Positions 1-8,984 of a DNA stretch of 64,000 bases are shown in pieces. The notes under the pieces are model-generated. The model saw only the letters and a list, made by a program, of their open reading frames with translations. It had not been told where the DNA came from and did no database searches. The stretch's first letter is position 1. The number at the start of each line of letters is the position of its first letter. A program made the translations under genes and the position numbers. Source of the DNA: Planktotalea sp049680325 (GTDB lineage: Bacteria; Pseudomonadota; Alphaproteobacteria; Rhodobacterales; Rhodobacteraceae); NCBI RefSeq assembly GCF_049680325.1, contig NZ_JBAUHO010000359.1:1-64000 (forward strand), in the 5' to 3' direction.

Positions 1-969
1 GCCGAACGCAAGCCGCTGGCTGGTGATGCCTCCCTGCGCAAATACCTACGTATCGGCGCTGGGGCCGACGGGCGCGGCGCGGTTCTGATGGACGCTGATC
101 CAGCGCTTGGAAACGACACCAAGCCATTTACACGCATAACAGAATACCTGCGTGGAATCGGTTTAAGCGCGCCAGAGATTTACAAAGCCGACGATGCCAA
201 CGGTTTGCTGCTGCTCGAAGACTTAGGCGACGCCCTTTACGCACGGGCGGTCTTGGATGACCCGGCGCTTGAATTGCCGCTCTATGAGGCGGCGACGGAG
301 GTTCTTTTGGCGCTGCATAAAGCAAAACCACCTACGTTAGAGCCCTATGATACCGCGCTTATGACAAAGATGGCGGCGCTTGCATTTGACTGGTATCAAC
401 TCGGCGCTCATGCAGCGGTTGATGCGCGGGCAAAAGCCGCCTTCGAATCTGCATTTTCCACCTTATTAGACACTCATATCGGTGCGCCCTGCGTTCTGAT
501 CCAACGTGATTATCACGCTGAAAACCTGCTTTGGTTGCCCCAGCGCGAAGGCACATCGCGCGTCGGTTTGCTTGATTATCAAGACGCGCTTTTGGGTCAT
601 CCTGCCTATGATCTTGTGTCACTTCTAAAAGATGCACGGCGCGATGTTCCAGGCGATGTCGAAGAGGCGATGATCGCTCATTACGTCGCCAACTCAGGCA
701 TGGATGACGCGGCCTTTCGCAGCGCCTATCATGTTCTGGGTTTGCAGCGAAACCTGCGCATCCTTGGTGTTTTTGCCCGCCTTTCCATGCACTTTGGCAA
801 ACCTTCCTATATCGATCTTATCCCGCGCGTTTGGGATCATGTTCTTCGCGATCTGGCCCACCCTGTGAACGCCCCCGTTGCAAACATCCTGCACCGCGCC
901 CTGCCAGCGCCGAGCCCCGAAATCCTCCAAAGGTTGAAAGACAAATGCGCGACTATCCCGACGCTATAA
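1..969 (+). CDS. amgK: N-acetylmuramate/N-acetylglucosamine kinase AmgK, 5' partial
   Basis: The reading frame is open from base 1, so the start lies upstream of the window. An early segment reads LAGDASLRKY, typical of the N-terminal nucleotide-binding lobe of AmgK-type aminoglycoside-phosphotransferase-fold kinases. The catalytic loop QRDYHAENLLW and the metal-binding segment LLDYQDA are present in the middle of the protein. AmgK phosphorylates the anomeric position of MurNAc (or GlcNAc) in the cytoplasmic peptidoglycan-recycling route that bypasses MurA. The next gene, murU, encodes the following step and its start overlaps the end of this gene by 25 bases, so the two are co-translated. 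An internal ATG at 88 exists but the conserved residues before it show that it is not the start. Confidence 0.88.
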   Translation, partial: AERKPLAGDASLRKYLRIGAGADGRGAVLMDADPALGNDTKPFTRITEYLRGIGLSAPEIYKADDANGLLLLEDLGDALYARAVLDDPALELPLYEAATEVLLALHKAKPPTLEPYDTALMTKMAALAFDWYQLGAHAAVDARAKAAFESAFSTLLDTHIGAPCVLIQRDYHAENLLWLPQREGTSRVGLLDYQDALLGHPAYDLVSLLKDARRDVPGDVEEAMIAHYVANSGMDDAAFRSAYHVLGLQRNLRILGVFARLSMHFGKPSYIDLIPRVWDHVLRDLAHPVNAPVANILHRALPAPSPEILQRLKDKCATIPTL

Positions 970-1640
970 TGCATTTTGCTGCCGGCTTCGGCACGCGCAT
1001 GGGCCCTTTGACCAAGGATCGCCCCAAGCCATTGGTGCAGGTCGCTGGTCGCGCGTTGCTTGATTACGCACTCGCGTTGAGTGACGGAATGAACCTGAAT
1101 CGCAAAGTCGTGAACTGCCACTACTTTCCTGAGCAGATCAGCACGCATTTAGAACAGCGCAGCGACATTACACTTATCCATGAATCTGGCGAAATTCTGG
1201 AAACCGGCGGCGGATTGAAGAATGCGCTACCAGCGCTTGGGGATGGGCCCGTTTTCACGACGAATACAGATGCGGTTTGGAACGGGCCGAACCCGCTGAT
1301 CGCGCTTTTGGACGCGTGGAACCCGGAAAAAATGGATGCCCTGTTGCTCTGTGTTCCCAAAGAAAATGCTGTTGGGCACAAAGGAAATGGCGACTTTCTT
1401 TTCGGTGCTGATAATCGAATAACTTACGGCGCAGGCGACATTTACACAGGCGTTCAAATCATTCGCACAGATCGTCTGGCAGAGATCCCGGACGCATCGT
1501 TCTCGCTCAAATTGCTTTGGGCCAAATTGCTTGAAGACAGGCGCATGTTTGGTCTGCGCTACACTGGAAGATGGTGCGATGTTGGAACGCCCGAAGGCGT
1601 TACACTTGCCGAAGGCATGCTTGGGGGTGCTGATGTTTGA
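945..1640 (+). CDS. murU: N-acetylmuramate-1-phosphate uridylyltransferase MurU
   Basis: This 231-residue protein is a small sugar-nucleotidyltransferase. The signature GFGTRM (residues 14-19) followed by DRPKPLV binds the nucleotide, and TGGGLKNAL and TNTDAVW contribute to sugar and metal binding. MurU converts MurNAc-1-phosphate plus UTP to UDP-MurNAc, directly downstream of AmgK in the cell-wall recycling route. The ATG at 945 is chosen because it gives the usual length; longer in-frame extensions would overlap amgK deeply and encode Pro/Arg-rich sequence with no family resemblance. The 3' end overlaps addB by 8 bases, which suggests one operon running from amgK to addA. Confidence 0.88.
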   Translation: MRDYPDAIMHFAAGFGTRMGPLTKDRPKPLVQVAGRALLDYALALSDGMNLNRKVVNCHYFPEQISTHLEQRSDITLIHESGEILETGGGLKNALPALGDGPVFTTNTDAVWNGPNPLIALLDAWNPEKMDALLLCVPKENAVGHKGNGDFLFGADNRITYGAGDIYTGVQIIRTDRLAEIPDASFSLKLLWAKLLEDRRMFGLRYTGRWCDVGTPEGVTLAEGMLGGADV

Positions 1641-4575
1641 TCCAACCGACAAGCCGCGTGTTTTCAAACTTGGGTTAGGCGTCGACTTTCCAAAGGCGCT
1701 GGTCGCCGGACTAAGGGAAAAAATGGCAGTAGCGCCGCCCGAAGATATGGCGCGCATCCAGCTTATTGTGAACACCGCACGCATGGGTCGGCGTGTGACC
1801 TCCTTGTTTATGGACGGAAGCGCGCAGCTTTTGCCGCAGATCACGCTATTGGGTGATCTTGGATCGCACCCGAAATTCAACGCGATCCCACAGGCTGTTT
1901 CCCCGCTTGGACGTCGCATCGAACTCATCTCATTGATTGATGCCTTGCTGCGACAAAATCCATCACTTGCCGCGCGCAGTTCGCTCTTTGATCTGGCGGA
2001 TTCGCTTGCGGTTCTTATGGATGAAATGCAAGGCGAGGGGGTTTCACTTGCGGACATTGATGCGCTTGAAGTCACCGATGTTTCTGGCCACTGGAACCGC
2101 GCAAAGGACTTTATCGGCATTGTCGGTCGCTTCCTTGATCTCTCGAAAGAACCACCTGACACACAAGCACGCGCCCGTGCTGTCGTTCTTGCGCAGATCG
2201 CGGACTGGCAAGAAAATCCGCCAAAACACCCGGTTATCCTTGCGGGTTCAACCGGGTCACGCGGAACGACATCTCTTTTGATGCACGCCGTTTCGCGTTT
2301 ACCGCAGGGGGCCGTGATCTTGCCCGGATTTGACACCGATATGCCAGATGCGGTTTGGAGCGAGCTTAGCAAAGATCATGGCATGCGCATGGTGCCCGAA
2401 GATCATCCACAGTTCCGCTTTGCCAAACTTTTGAGCGAGCTGGGGCTATCGCCCAAAGACCTGCCCGAATGGAACACGATGGCCCCGGTTTGCGCCGCGC
2501 GGCACAAAGTTGTCTCGCTCGCATTGCGGCCCGTTCCTGTGACAGACAGTTGGCTCCAAGAAGGCCCGGATTTGGGCGATCTGCCCAGCGCGATGAAGGA
2601 CGTTACCCTGCTCGAGCCGCAAACCGCCCGAGAGGAAGCGCTGGCAATTGCGATGCGCCTACGGCTTGCTGCTGAAGAAGGCAAAACCGCAGCGCTGATT
2701 ACGCCAGATCGCATGCTCACACGGCAGGTCACCGCGGCCTTGGATCGCTGGGATATCAAACCCGACGATAGTGCCGGTCTGCCGTTGCAGCTTTCGCCGC
2801 CAGGGCGTTTCTTGCGCCATGTGTTAGAACTTTTTACCCAGCCGCTTGATGCAGAAGCGCTCCTAACTTTGCTAAAGCATCCGCTAACCCATTCAGGTGA
2901 AGGACGGGGCCAGCACTTGCTGCTAACGCGCGAGTTGGAGCTGTCTATTCGCAAAAACGGCCCGGCATTTCCCGACGCACAGAGCCTCGAAAATTGGGCT
3001 ACGCAGAACAAACTTGAGGGTGCCGTTGATTGGGCCGCTTGGGTTGGCGCTACGTTTTGCGGACACCTTCGCACGGGCGTACAAGACGCGGTGGAAATGG
3101 GTGAAGCGCATATCGCCCTTGCCGAACAGATTTCACAAGGCACGCTTGGTACTGGAAGCGGTGAGCTTTGGCACGAAGGGGCCGGCCGCACAGCGCTTTC
3201 GCACTGGCACAAGCTGCACATCTGTTTGGACGCCTTGCCCGATTTGACTGCACGCGACTACGCCGACCTGTTTGGCGCTGTGCTTGCTGGTGGTGAGGTT
3301 AGAAACCCCGATTCCGGACACCCAAATGTTCTAATCTGGGGCACTTTGGAAGCACGCGTTCAAGGGGCCGATCTTTTGATCCTTGCAGGCCTCAATGAAG
3401 GAAGCTGGCCCGAGGCGCCAAGCCCCGATCCTTGGCTTAACCGCCGCATGCGCGCTGACGCAGGTCTTTTGTTGCCAGAGCGGCGCATTGGGCTGTCAGC
3501 ACATGACTTTCAACAAGCAATTGCTGCACCAGAGGTATGGCTGACCCGTTCACAGCGTTCTGATGATGCCCAGACGGTGCCTTCGCGATGGCTCAACCGG
3601 TTGACCAACTTGATGGGCGGCCTGCCCACCCGAAAAGGGCCTGATGCAATTAAGGAAATGCAGGCGCGTGGCAAAGCGTGGCTTGATCGCGTTCACCAGT
3701 TAGAAGAACCGATCGAAAGCGATCACGCCAAACGCCCATCGCCGAAACCCGCGCTAGGCGCGCGCCCGAAACAGCTTTCGGTTACGGAAATCAAAACCCT
3801 CGTGCGTGACCCTTATGCGATCTATGCCAAACATGTTCTTGGCCTTGCTCCGCTTGATGGTCTGGTCAAAACCGCCGACGCGCGCTTGCGCGGGATCGCG
3901 GTGCATCAGGTCTTTGAGGATTTCGTCAAAGGCTGGGAAACGGCGAATTCTGCCGCTGATCTCATGGCCGTGGCCACCCGCATTTTCGAGGCTGATGTTG
4001 ACTGGCCTTCCGCCCGTCTCATGTGGGCCGCGCGCATTGCGCGGCTTGCCGATGATTTTGTCGCCGAAGAACGCGAAAGGCAGCGAAATAGCGTGTCATC
4101 ACATTTGGAGGTGAAGGGAAAAAGCACACTACCCGAGCTCGACTTTACGCTTACCGTGAAAGCCGACCGCATTGATCTGGACGCGCGCAGCGGCGCGCAT
4201 TTGTATGACTACAAGACCGGTCAACTTCCAACCAAACCCCAGCAATTGGCTTTCGATATGCAGCTTTTGCTTGAGGCCGCGATGGTCGAGCGCGGTGACT
4301 TTGACGGCCTGCATCCGCGCCATGTTGAGGGGGCAACGTATCTGGGCGTAGGCTCTGGTTTGAAGGCTGTACAAGCGCCTTTGGATGAAAAATCGACCGC
4401 GCAGGTTTGGAAAGAACTGTATAAGCTGATCTCTGACTACCAAGACCCTAATAAGGGGTTTACGGCCCGGCGGGCGATGGAAAAATCCAAAAGCTTTGGG
4501 CGCTACGACCAGCTTTCCCGCTTTGGGGAGTGGGATGAAACCAGCCTGCCAGACGACGGGGGCGTCACATCATGA
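1633..4575 (+). CDS. addB: Double-strand break repair protein AddB (alphaproteobacterial type)
   Basis: The product has 980 residues from the ATG at 1633, the expected size for AddB. AddB is the partner of AddA in the helicase-nuclease that processes double-strand DNA ends for RecA loading. Recognisable features are the ILAGLNEGSWPEAPSPDPWLNR block in the central inactivated-helicase part and a C-terminal PD-(D/E)XK nuclease motif with DRID and YDYKTG around residues 845-864. I see no intact Walker A motif, as expected for the non-ATPase subunit in this lineage. The gene overlaps murU by 8 bases at the 5' end and addA by 4 bases at the 3' end. Confidence 0.93.
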   Translation: MFDPTDKPRVFKLGLGVDFPKALVAGLREKMAVAPPEDMARIQLIVNTARMGRRVTSLFMDGSAQLLPQITLLGDLGSHPKFNAIPQAVSPLGRRIELISLIDALLRQNPSLAARSSLFDLADSLAVLMDEMQGEGVSLADIDALEVTDVSGHWNRAKDFIGIVGRFLDLSKEPPDTQARARAVVLAQIADWQENPPKHPVILAGSTGSRGTTSLLMHAVSRLPQGAVILPGFDTDMPDAVWSELSKDHGMRMVPEDHPQFRFAKLLSELGLSPKDLPEWNTMAPVCAARHKVVSLALRPVPVTDSWLQEGPDLGDLPSAMKDVTLLEPQTAREEALAIAMRLRLAAEEGKTAALITPDRMLTRQVTAALDRWDIKPDDSAGLPLQLSPPGRFLRHVLELFTQPLDAEALLTLLKHPLTHSGEGRGQHLLLTRELELSIRKNGPAFPDAQSLENWATQNKLEGAVDWAAWVGATFCGHLRTGVQDAVEMGEAHIALAEQISQGTLGTGSGELWHEGAGRTALSHWHKLHICLDALPDLTARDYADLFGAVLAGGEVRNPDSGHPNVLIWGTLEARVQGADLLILAGLNEGSWPEAPSPDPWLNRRMRADAGLLLPERRIGLSAHDFQQAIAAPEVWLTRSQRSDDAQTVPSRWLNRLTNLMGGLPTRKGPDAIKEMQARGKAWLDRVHQLEEPIESDHAKRPSPKPALGARPKQLSVTEIKTLVRDPYAIYAKHVLGLAPLDGLVKTADARLRGIAVHQVFEDFVKGWETANSAADLMAVATRIFEADVDWPSARLMWAARIARLADDFVAEERERQRNSVSSHLEVKGKSTLPELDFTLTVKADRIDLDARSGAHLYDYKTGQLPTKPQQLAFDMQLLLEAAMVERGDFDGLHPRHVEGATYLGVGSGLKAVQAPLDEKSTAQVWKELYKLISDYQDPNKGFTARRAMEKSKSFGRYDQLSRFGEWDETSLPDDGGVTS

Positions 4576-7500
4576 TCGAGCGAAACGAAGCGACCCAAGC
4601 ACAAGTCAACGCAGCACGCCCGCATGTATCAACTTGGCTGTCGGCCAACGCAGGTTCCGGCAAAACGCGCGTTTTAACAGACCGCGTTGCGCGGCTTTTG
4701 TTGGCGCAGGTCCCGCCCGAACGCATATTGTGCCTGACTTACACCAAAGCGGCGGCGGCAGAGATGCAAAACCGCTTGTTCAAGCGACTTGGCGAATGGG
4801 CCATGCTTGAGAACGATACCCTGCGCGCGGCCCTGCGCGAACTTGGCGAGGAAGGCGCGATTGACGGCGAGGCACTGCGCAACGCGCGCACGCTTTTCGC
4901 CGCGGCAATCGAGGCACCGGGCGGCTTGAAAATTCAGACGATCCATTCGTTCTGCTCTACCGTTCTGCGCCGTTTCCCGCTTGAGGCAAATGTCAGCCCA
5001 CAGTTCGCAGAAATGGAAGAGCGCGCCGCCGATCTACTGCGTGAAGAAATCATCGAAGAAATGGCATCTGGCAAACATGCAGCGGTGATAATGGACCTCG
5101 CGACTGTGACGGGCGCCTATGACCTGACAGATCTTAGCGGCGAAATCGTTCGGCACCGCAGCGCACTTGTCGCGCCGCCAACGGATGATGCTGTTTACAA
5201 AGCGTTCGGGCTTGATCCTGCGATGGACGAAAACGCGATAGCCGCGAAAGTATTCATTGGCGGCGAGAACGTCGTGCTTGCCGCTTTGATCCCGACACTG
5301 AATGCCTCTGGCCCGAACGATGTAAAGCTGGCGAAAAAACTGTCGCTTGTTACAGAGTTGAACGCCGCCGCCTTGCCAGCGCTCGAGGACGCGTTTCTCA
5401 CCAATGACGGGCGCTCCAAAGCGGGTAAAATTCCGGCCAAAGCCGCTCAGAAGGGTTTTGTCACGCATCAGGATGCGCTTGATACCTGGATCGAGCGGGT
5501 CGAAGCGGCGCGCGCGGCGCGGCTCAAACTGAGTGCGGCTCAAAAGACGTTGTCGCTTAATCGTTTTGCCGCTGCGTTTCTTGAACTTTACGACGCTCGC
5601 AAGCAAGCGCGTGGGTGGCTTGATTTTGACGATCTCATCCTCAAAACCCGTGATCTTTTGGCCAAGTCGGAAATGGCGCAATGGGTGCTTTACAAGCTGG
5701 ATGGCGGCATTGACCACATTCTTGTGGACGAGGCCCAAGACACAAGCCCTGCGCAATGGGATGTGATTGAACGCCTCACCTCTGAAATCACCGCCGGCGA
5801 GGGTGCGCGCGGTGATGTACCGCGCACGATTTTCGTTGTCGGCGACAAGAAGCAGTCGATCTATTCGTTCCAGGGCGCGGACCCCCGTGAATTTGATCGC
5901 ATGCGCGGCGAGTTTGACACGCGCCTGCGGCCCACAAACTTTCCCCTTGAAGAAGCAGAGCTGCATTATTCTTTCCGTTCTGCGCAGTGCATTCTGGAAC
6001 TTGTAGATCAGACGTTTGAAGGCCATGAACCTGCCGGATTTGCAGGTTCGTCCCACCTTGCATTTGAGGGCGGCCCGCCCGGGCGTGTAGATATATGGCC
6101 CGCCATTCCCAAAGCGGAAAAAGCCGAGGGCGGTGATTGGTCCGATACGCTCGACAAGCTGGGGGAAAACGATGAAACCGTTCTCATGGCGCGGCGCATC
6201 GCGGATGAAATCGGGCGTATGATCGCAAAGGAAAGCATCTTCGATTCCGATGAGAAACGTTTTCGTTCCGTCCGTGCGGGCGATGTTCTGATCCTTGTGC
6301 AGCGGCGCTCTGATCTGTTTGAAGAGATCATTCGTGCCTGCAAAGCCGCGAACTTGCCTATCGCGGGCGCGGATCGCTTGAAAGTTGGCGCAGAAATGGC
6401 CGTGCGTGACTTGCAGGCATTGCTCAGCTTCCTTGCCACGCCAGAAGATGATTATTCCCTGGCTGTCGTCCTGAAATCGCCACTGATCGGGTGGAGCGAG
6501 AAAGAGCTCTTCCAACTTGCCAGCGATCGGGAAGCGCGGTTTTTGTGGCAGGAACTTCGAAACGCGAAAGAACGCTATCCCGACGTGCTGACCCTATTGG
6601 AAGATCTGCGCGGGCAAGCCGATTTCCTGCGCCCCTATGATCTGATCGAGCGGATTTTGACGCGTCACAACGGGCGCAAGCGTTTGATCGGTCGCCTTGG
6701 CCGCGAAGCCGAGGACGGGATCGACGCACTTCTGGCCCAAGCGCTTTCATTCGAGCAAAGCCGCATTCCGTCGTTGACGGGTTTTCTAACGTGGATGGAA
6801 AGCGACGACCTTACAATCAAGCGCCAGCTAAGTCAGGACCGCGATGAAATACGGGTCATGACCGTGCATGGCTCAAAGGGGCTTGAAGCGCCAATTATCA
6901 TCATGCCCGAGACGCAAAAGCGCAAGAACCCCGCAGGCGGGTCGATTATCGAAATTGATGATCTTGCGCTGTGGAGTGTGCGCAATGAAGATGCGCCAGA
7001 GATTATCCTCAATGCAAAAGCCCGGCGCGACGAAAAGCAATCTGAAGAACGCATGCGTCTGCTTTACGTCGCAATGACACGTGCCGAAAAATGGCTGATC
7101 CTAGGTGCTGCTGGCGATTTGGGAAAATCGGATGAGGAAAGCTGGTATGGCATGGTCAGTGCCGCCGCGCGCAATCGCCCACATGTCGAACATGATTTCG
7201 GTTTTGGCATCGGGATTAGGATTGAACCGGTGCCTTGGGATGCAAGTGATGCCCCCCCACCCGAGGACCGCGTTAATGAAGCGACCGCGCTGGAACCCTT
7301 TTTCCTTTCGCCCGCCGCAAAGCCGCCAGAGCAGAAAGAAACCTTTGGTCCGTCCGGTCTTGGCGGGGCAAAGGCGCTCCCGAGTGAGGAGGCCTTGGAT
7401 GAGGACGCCGCCAAACTGCGCGGCACACATATCCACCTTTTGCTTGAGCATTTTGCCGAAACGCCCGCCGAGAATTGGCAAAGCATCGCGCAGGCGCTGC

Positions 7501-7937
7501 TCGCGGACGCAAACGATCTTTCCGGCATGATCGAAGAGGCGAAAAGCGTCGTGAATAACCCTGCGCTTCAGTTCCTGTTTGCCGAAGGCACACTTGCAGA
7601 AGTTCCAATCACCGCGCGGATCGAGCCCATTCAAGGGCAAATATTGCACGGCATCATTGATCGGCTCGTCTTGGGCGAAAAAGAAATTTGGGTCGTCGAT
7701 TTCAAATCCAACGTGGCTGTTCCGCCAAATAGCAGCGCCTGCCCCGAAGCTCTCTTGCGGCAGATGGGTGCCTATCATGCGGCGTTAAAACAGATTTATC
7801 CTGATCGTGCTATTCGCCCCGCAATTGTCTGGACGCGTGATGCATCTTTGATGGAGCTGCCAATCGATCTGATTGACGCAGCATTGCACAGGGCGGGTGC
7901 ATCTATGCATCTTGACGCCGCTACCCCCAATACCTAG
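4572..7937 (+). CDS. addA: Double-strand break repair helicase AddA
   Basis: This 1121-residue UvrD/Rep-type superfamily 1 helicase carries a C-terminal nuclease domain. The Walker A motif NAGSGKT lies near residues 25-32, the Walker B/motif II LVDEAQD near 383, the QSIYSFQGADP motif III downstream, and MTVHGSKGLEAP (motif V) near 762. The nuclease signature GIIDRL...WVVDFKSN is at about 1026-1046. AddA supplies the 3'-5' motor and one of the two nuclease sites of AddAB. It starts inside the last codons of addB (ATGA overlap), which points to translational coupling and a fixed subunit ratio. Confidence 0.95.
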   Translation: MIERNEATQAQVNAARPHVSTWLSANAGSGKTRVLTDRVARLLLAQVPPERILCLTYTKAAAAEMQNRLFKRLGEWAMLENDTLRAALRELGEEGAIDGEALRNARTLFAAAIEAPGGLKIQTIHSFCSTVLRRFPLEANVSPQFAEMEERAADLLREEIIEEMASGKHAAVIMDLATVTGAYDLTDLSGEIVRHRSALVAPPTDDAVYKAFGLDPAMDENAIAAKVFIGGENVVLAALIPTLNASGPNDVKLAKKLSLVTELNAAALPALEDAFLTNDGRSKAGKIPAKAAQKGFVTHQDALDTWIERVEAARAARLKLSAAQKTLSLNRFAAAFLELYDARKQARGWLDFDDLILKTRDLLAKSEMAQWVLYKLDGGIDHILVDEAQDTSPAQWDVIERLTSEITAGEGARGDVPRTIFVVGDKKQSIYSFQGADPREFDRMRGEFDTRLRPTNFPLEEAELHYSFRSAQCILELVDQTFEGHEPAGFAGSSHLAFEGGPPGRVDIWPAIPKAEKAEGGDWSDTLDKLGENDETVLMARRIADEIGRMIAKESIFDSDEKRFRSVRAGDVLILVQRRSDLFEEIIRACKAANLPIAGADRLKVGAEMAVRDLQALLSFLATPEDDYSLAVVLKSPLIGWSEKELFQLASDREARFLWQELRNAKERYPDVLTLLEDLRGQADFLRPYDLIERILTRHNGRKRLIGRLGREAEDGIDALLAQALSFEQSRIPSLTGFLTWMESDDLTIKRQLSQDRDEIRVMTVHGSKGLEAPIIIMPETQKRKNPAGGSIIEIDDLALWSVRNEDAPEIILNAKARRDEKQSEERMRLLYVAMTRAEKWLILGAAGDLGKSDEESWYGMVSAAARNRPHVEHDFGFGIGIRIEPVPWDASDAPPPEDRVNEATALEPFFLSPAAKPPEQKETFGPSGLGGAKALPSEEALDEDAAKLRGTHIHLLLEHFAETPAENWQSIAQALLADANDLSGMIEEAKSVVNNPALQFLFAEGTLAEVPITARIEPIQGQILHGIIDRLVLGEKEIWVVDFKSNVAVPPNSSACPEALLRQMGAYHAALKQIYPDRAIRPAIVWTRDASLMELPIDLIDAALHRAGASMHLDAATPNT

Positions 7938-7982
7938 GTTCAGCCAGCAAGATTTTCCGCGATATTCCTTAGGAGACGCCCC

Positions 7983-8303
7983 ATGGCCACAGTAGCCGTT
8001 ACCGACGCCACATTTGACGCAGAAGTCAAAAACTCATCCGTTCCAGTCGTTGTAGACTTCTGGGCTGAATGGTGTGGCCCCTGCAAACAAATCGGCCCAG
8101 CACTGGAAGAATTGTCCGCTGAATACGGCGACAACGTCAAAATCGTTAAAGTCGATGTAGACAGCAACCCGAACTCCGCAGCCGCCATGGGCGTTCGCGG
8201 CATTCCTGCGTTGTTCATTTTCAAAGACGGCGAAGTGGTTTCCAACCGCGCAGGCGCAGCGCCAAAAGCAGCGCTTCAAAGCTGGATCAACGACGCGATC
8301 TAG
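7983..8303 (+). CDS. trxA: Thioredoxin 1
   Basis: The 106-residue protein has the active site WCGPCK at residues 30-35, the upstream FWAEW context and the cis-proline segment GVRGIPALFIF. It is a cytoplasmic protein disulfide reductant that depends on thioredoxin reductase. A Shine-Dalgarno sequence AGGAG lies just upstream of the ATG. The gene follows addA after a gap of 45 bases and ends with a strong intrinsic terminator, so it probably closes the amgK-addA transcription unit, possibly with its own promoter as well. Confidence 0.95.
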   Translation: MATVAVTDATFDAEVKNSSVPVVVDFWAEWCGPCKQIGPALEELSAEYGDNVKIVKVDVDSNPNSAAAMGVRGIPALFIFKDGEVVSNRAGAAPKAALQSWINDAI

Positions 8304-8327
8304 GCACGCATAACAAATTTTCGCATG

Positions 8328-8360
8328 GGGCGTGCCAATGGCGCGCCCTTTTGCTTTTTT
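8328..8360 (+). terminator. Intrinsic terminator after trxA
   Basis: A 9-bp stem (GGGCGTGCC pairing with GGCGCGCCC, one G-U wobble) closes a 3-base loop and is followed by TTTT, GC and six more Ts. It separates trxA from the heat-shock promoter of hslV. Confidence 0.88.
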
Positions 8361-8370
8361 CAGCTGCTTT

Positions 8371-8400
8371 CTTGCACCGCCCTGCCCGCCTCGCCATATA
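8371..8400 (+). promoter_or_regulatory. RpoH (sigma-32)-type heat-shock promoter of hslV
   Basis: A CTTGCA box at 8371-8376 and a CCATAT box at 8394-8399, 17 bases apart, match the sigma-32 pattern (CTTGAA and CCATNT type). The -10 box lies about 28 bases before the hslV ATG. Heat-shock control of hslVU is established in other proteobacteria; the assignment here is from sequence alone. Confidence 0.6.
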
Positions 8401-8426
8401 GAGACAACAGGTTCAAGGAGAGACGC

Positions 8427-8984
8427 ATGAGCAGCAATGAATTCCCCGGCTGGCACGGCACGACAATTATCGGTGTGCGCAAAGGCGGCGAAGTGGTGAT
8501 TGCAGGCGATGGTCAGGTATCGCTTGGACAAACGGTTATTAAAGGCACCGCAAAAAAGGTGCGGCGCTTGTCCCCGGGTGGATATGATGTTGTTGCTGGT
8601 TTCGCAGGCTCGACCGCTGACGCCTTTACGTTGCTTGAGCGTCTTGAGGTCAAACTAGAGGCAACGCCCGGCCAACTAGCCCGCGCATCGGTTGAATTGG
8701 CGAAAGACTGGCGCACGGATAAATACCTGCAAAAGCTTGAGGCGATGTTGATCGTCACCGATGGTACCGACCTGTTCGTCATCACAGGTGCGGGCGACGT
8801 GCTAGAACCCGAACATGACGTCACCGCGATTGGCTCTGGCGGCAACTATGCGCTCGCTGCTGCGCGCGGATTGATGGAGGGCGATGGCAGCGCCGAGGAA
8901 ATCGCGCGCAAAGCCATGGCGATTGCTGCGGACATCTGCGTTTACACCAACGGAAAACTGACCGTGGAGACAATCAAAGCATGA
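8427..8984 (+). CDS. hslV: ATP-dependent protease subunit HslV (ClpQ)
   Basis: HslV is the proteasome-like peptidase that forms a double ring capped by HslU. The 185-residue protein contains HGTTIIGVRKGG; the expected catalytic N-terminal threonine is T12 after removal of an 11-residue propeptide. The GDGQVSLGQTVIKG segment and the GSGGNYALAAARGL segment are typical of the family. The ATG at 8427 is preceded by AAGGAGAG and is preferred to an upstream in-frame ATG at 8325, which would lie inside the trxA terminator. The gene overlaps the next one by 4 bases. HslU follows only after an inserted membrane-protein gene. Confidence 0.95.
   Translation: MSSNEFPGWHGTTIIGVRKGGEVVIAGDGQVSLGQTVIKGTAKKVRRLSPGGYDVVAGFAGSTADAFTLLERLEVKLEATPGQLARASVELAKDWRTDKYLQKLEAMLIVTDGTDLFVITGAGDVLEPEHDVTAIGSGGNYALAAARGLMEGDGSAEEIARKAMAIAADICVYTNGKLTVETIKA

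Noticed and set aside
1227..2372. Long antisense open frame opposite murU and addB
   Set aside because: It spans two well-supported genes, is serine- and arginine-rich low-complexity sequence, and shows no motif.
5034..6515. Long antisense open frame (493 codons) opposite addA
   Set aside because: It lies wholly inside addA, has no family resemblance or ribosome-binding site, and is explained by the codon bias of the real gene.
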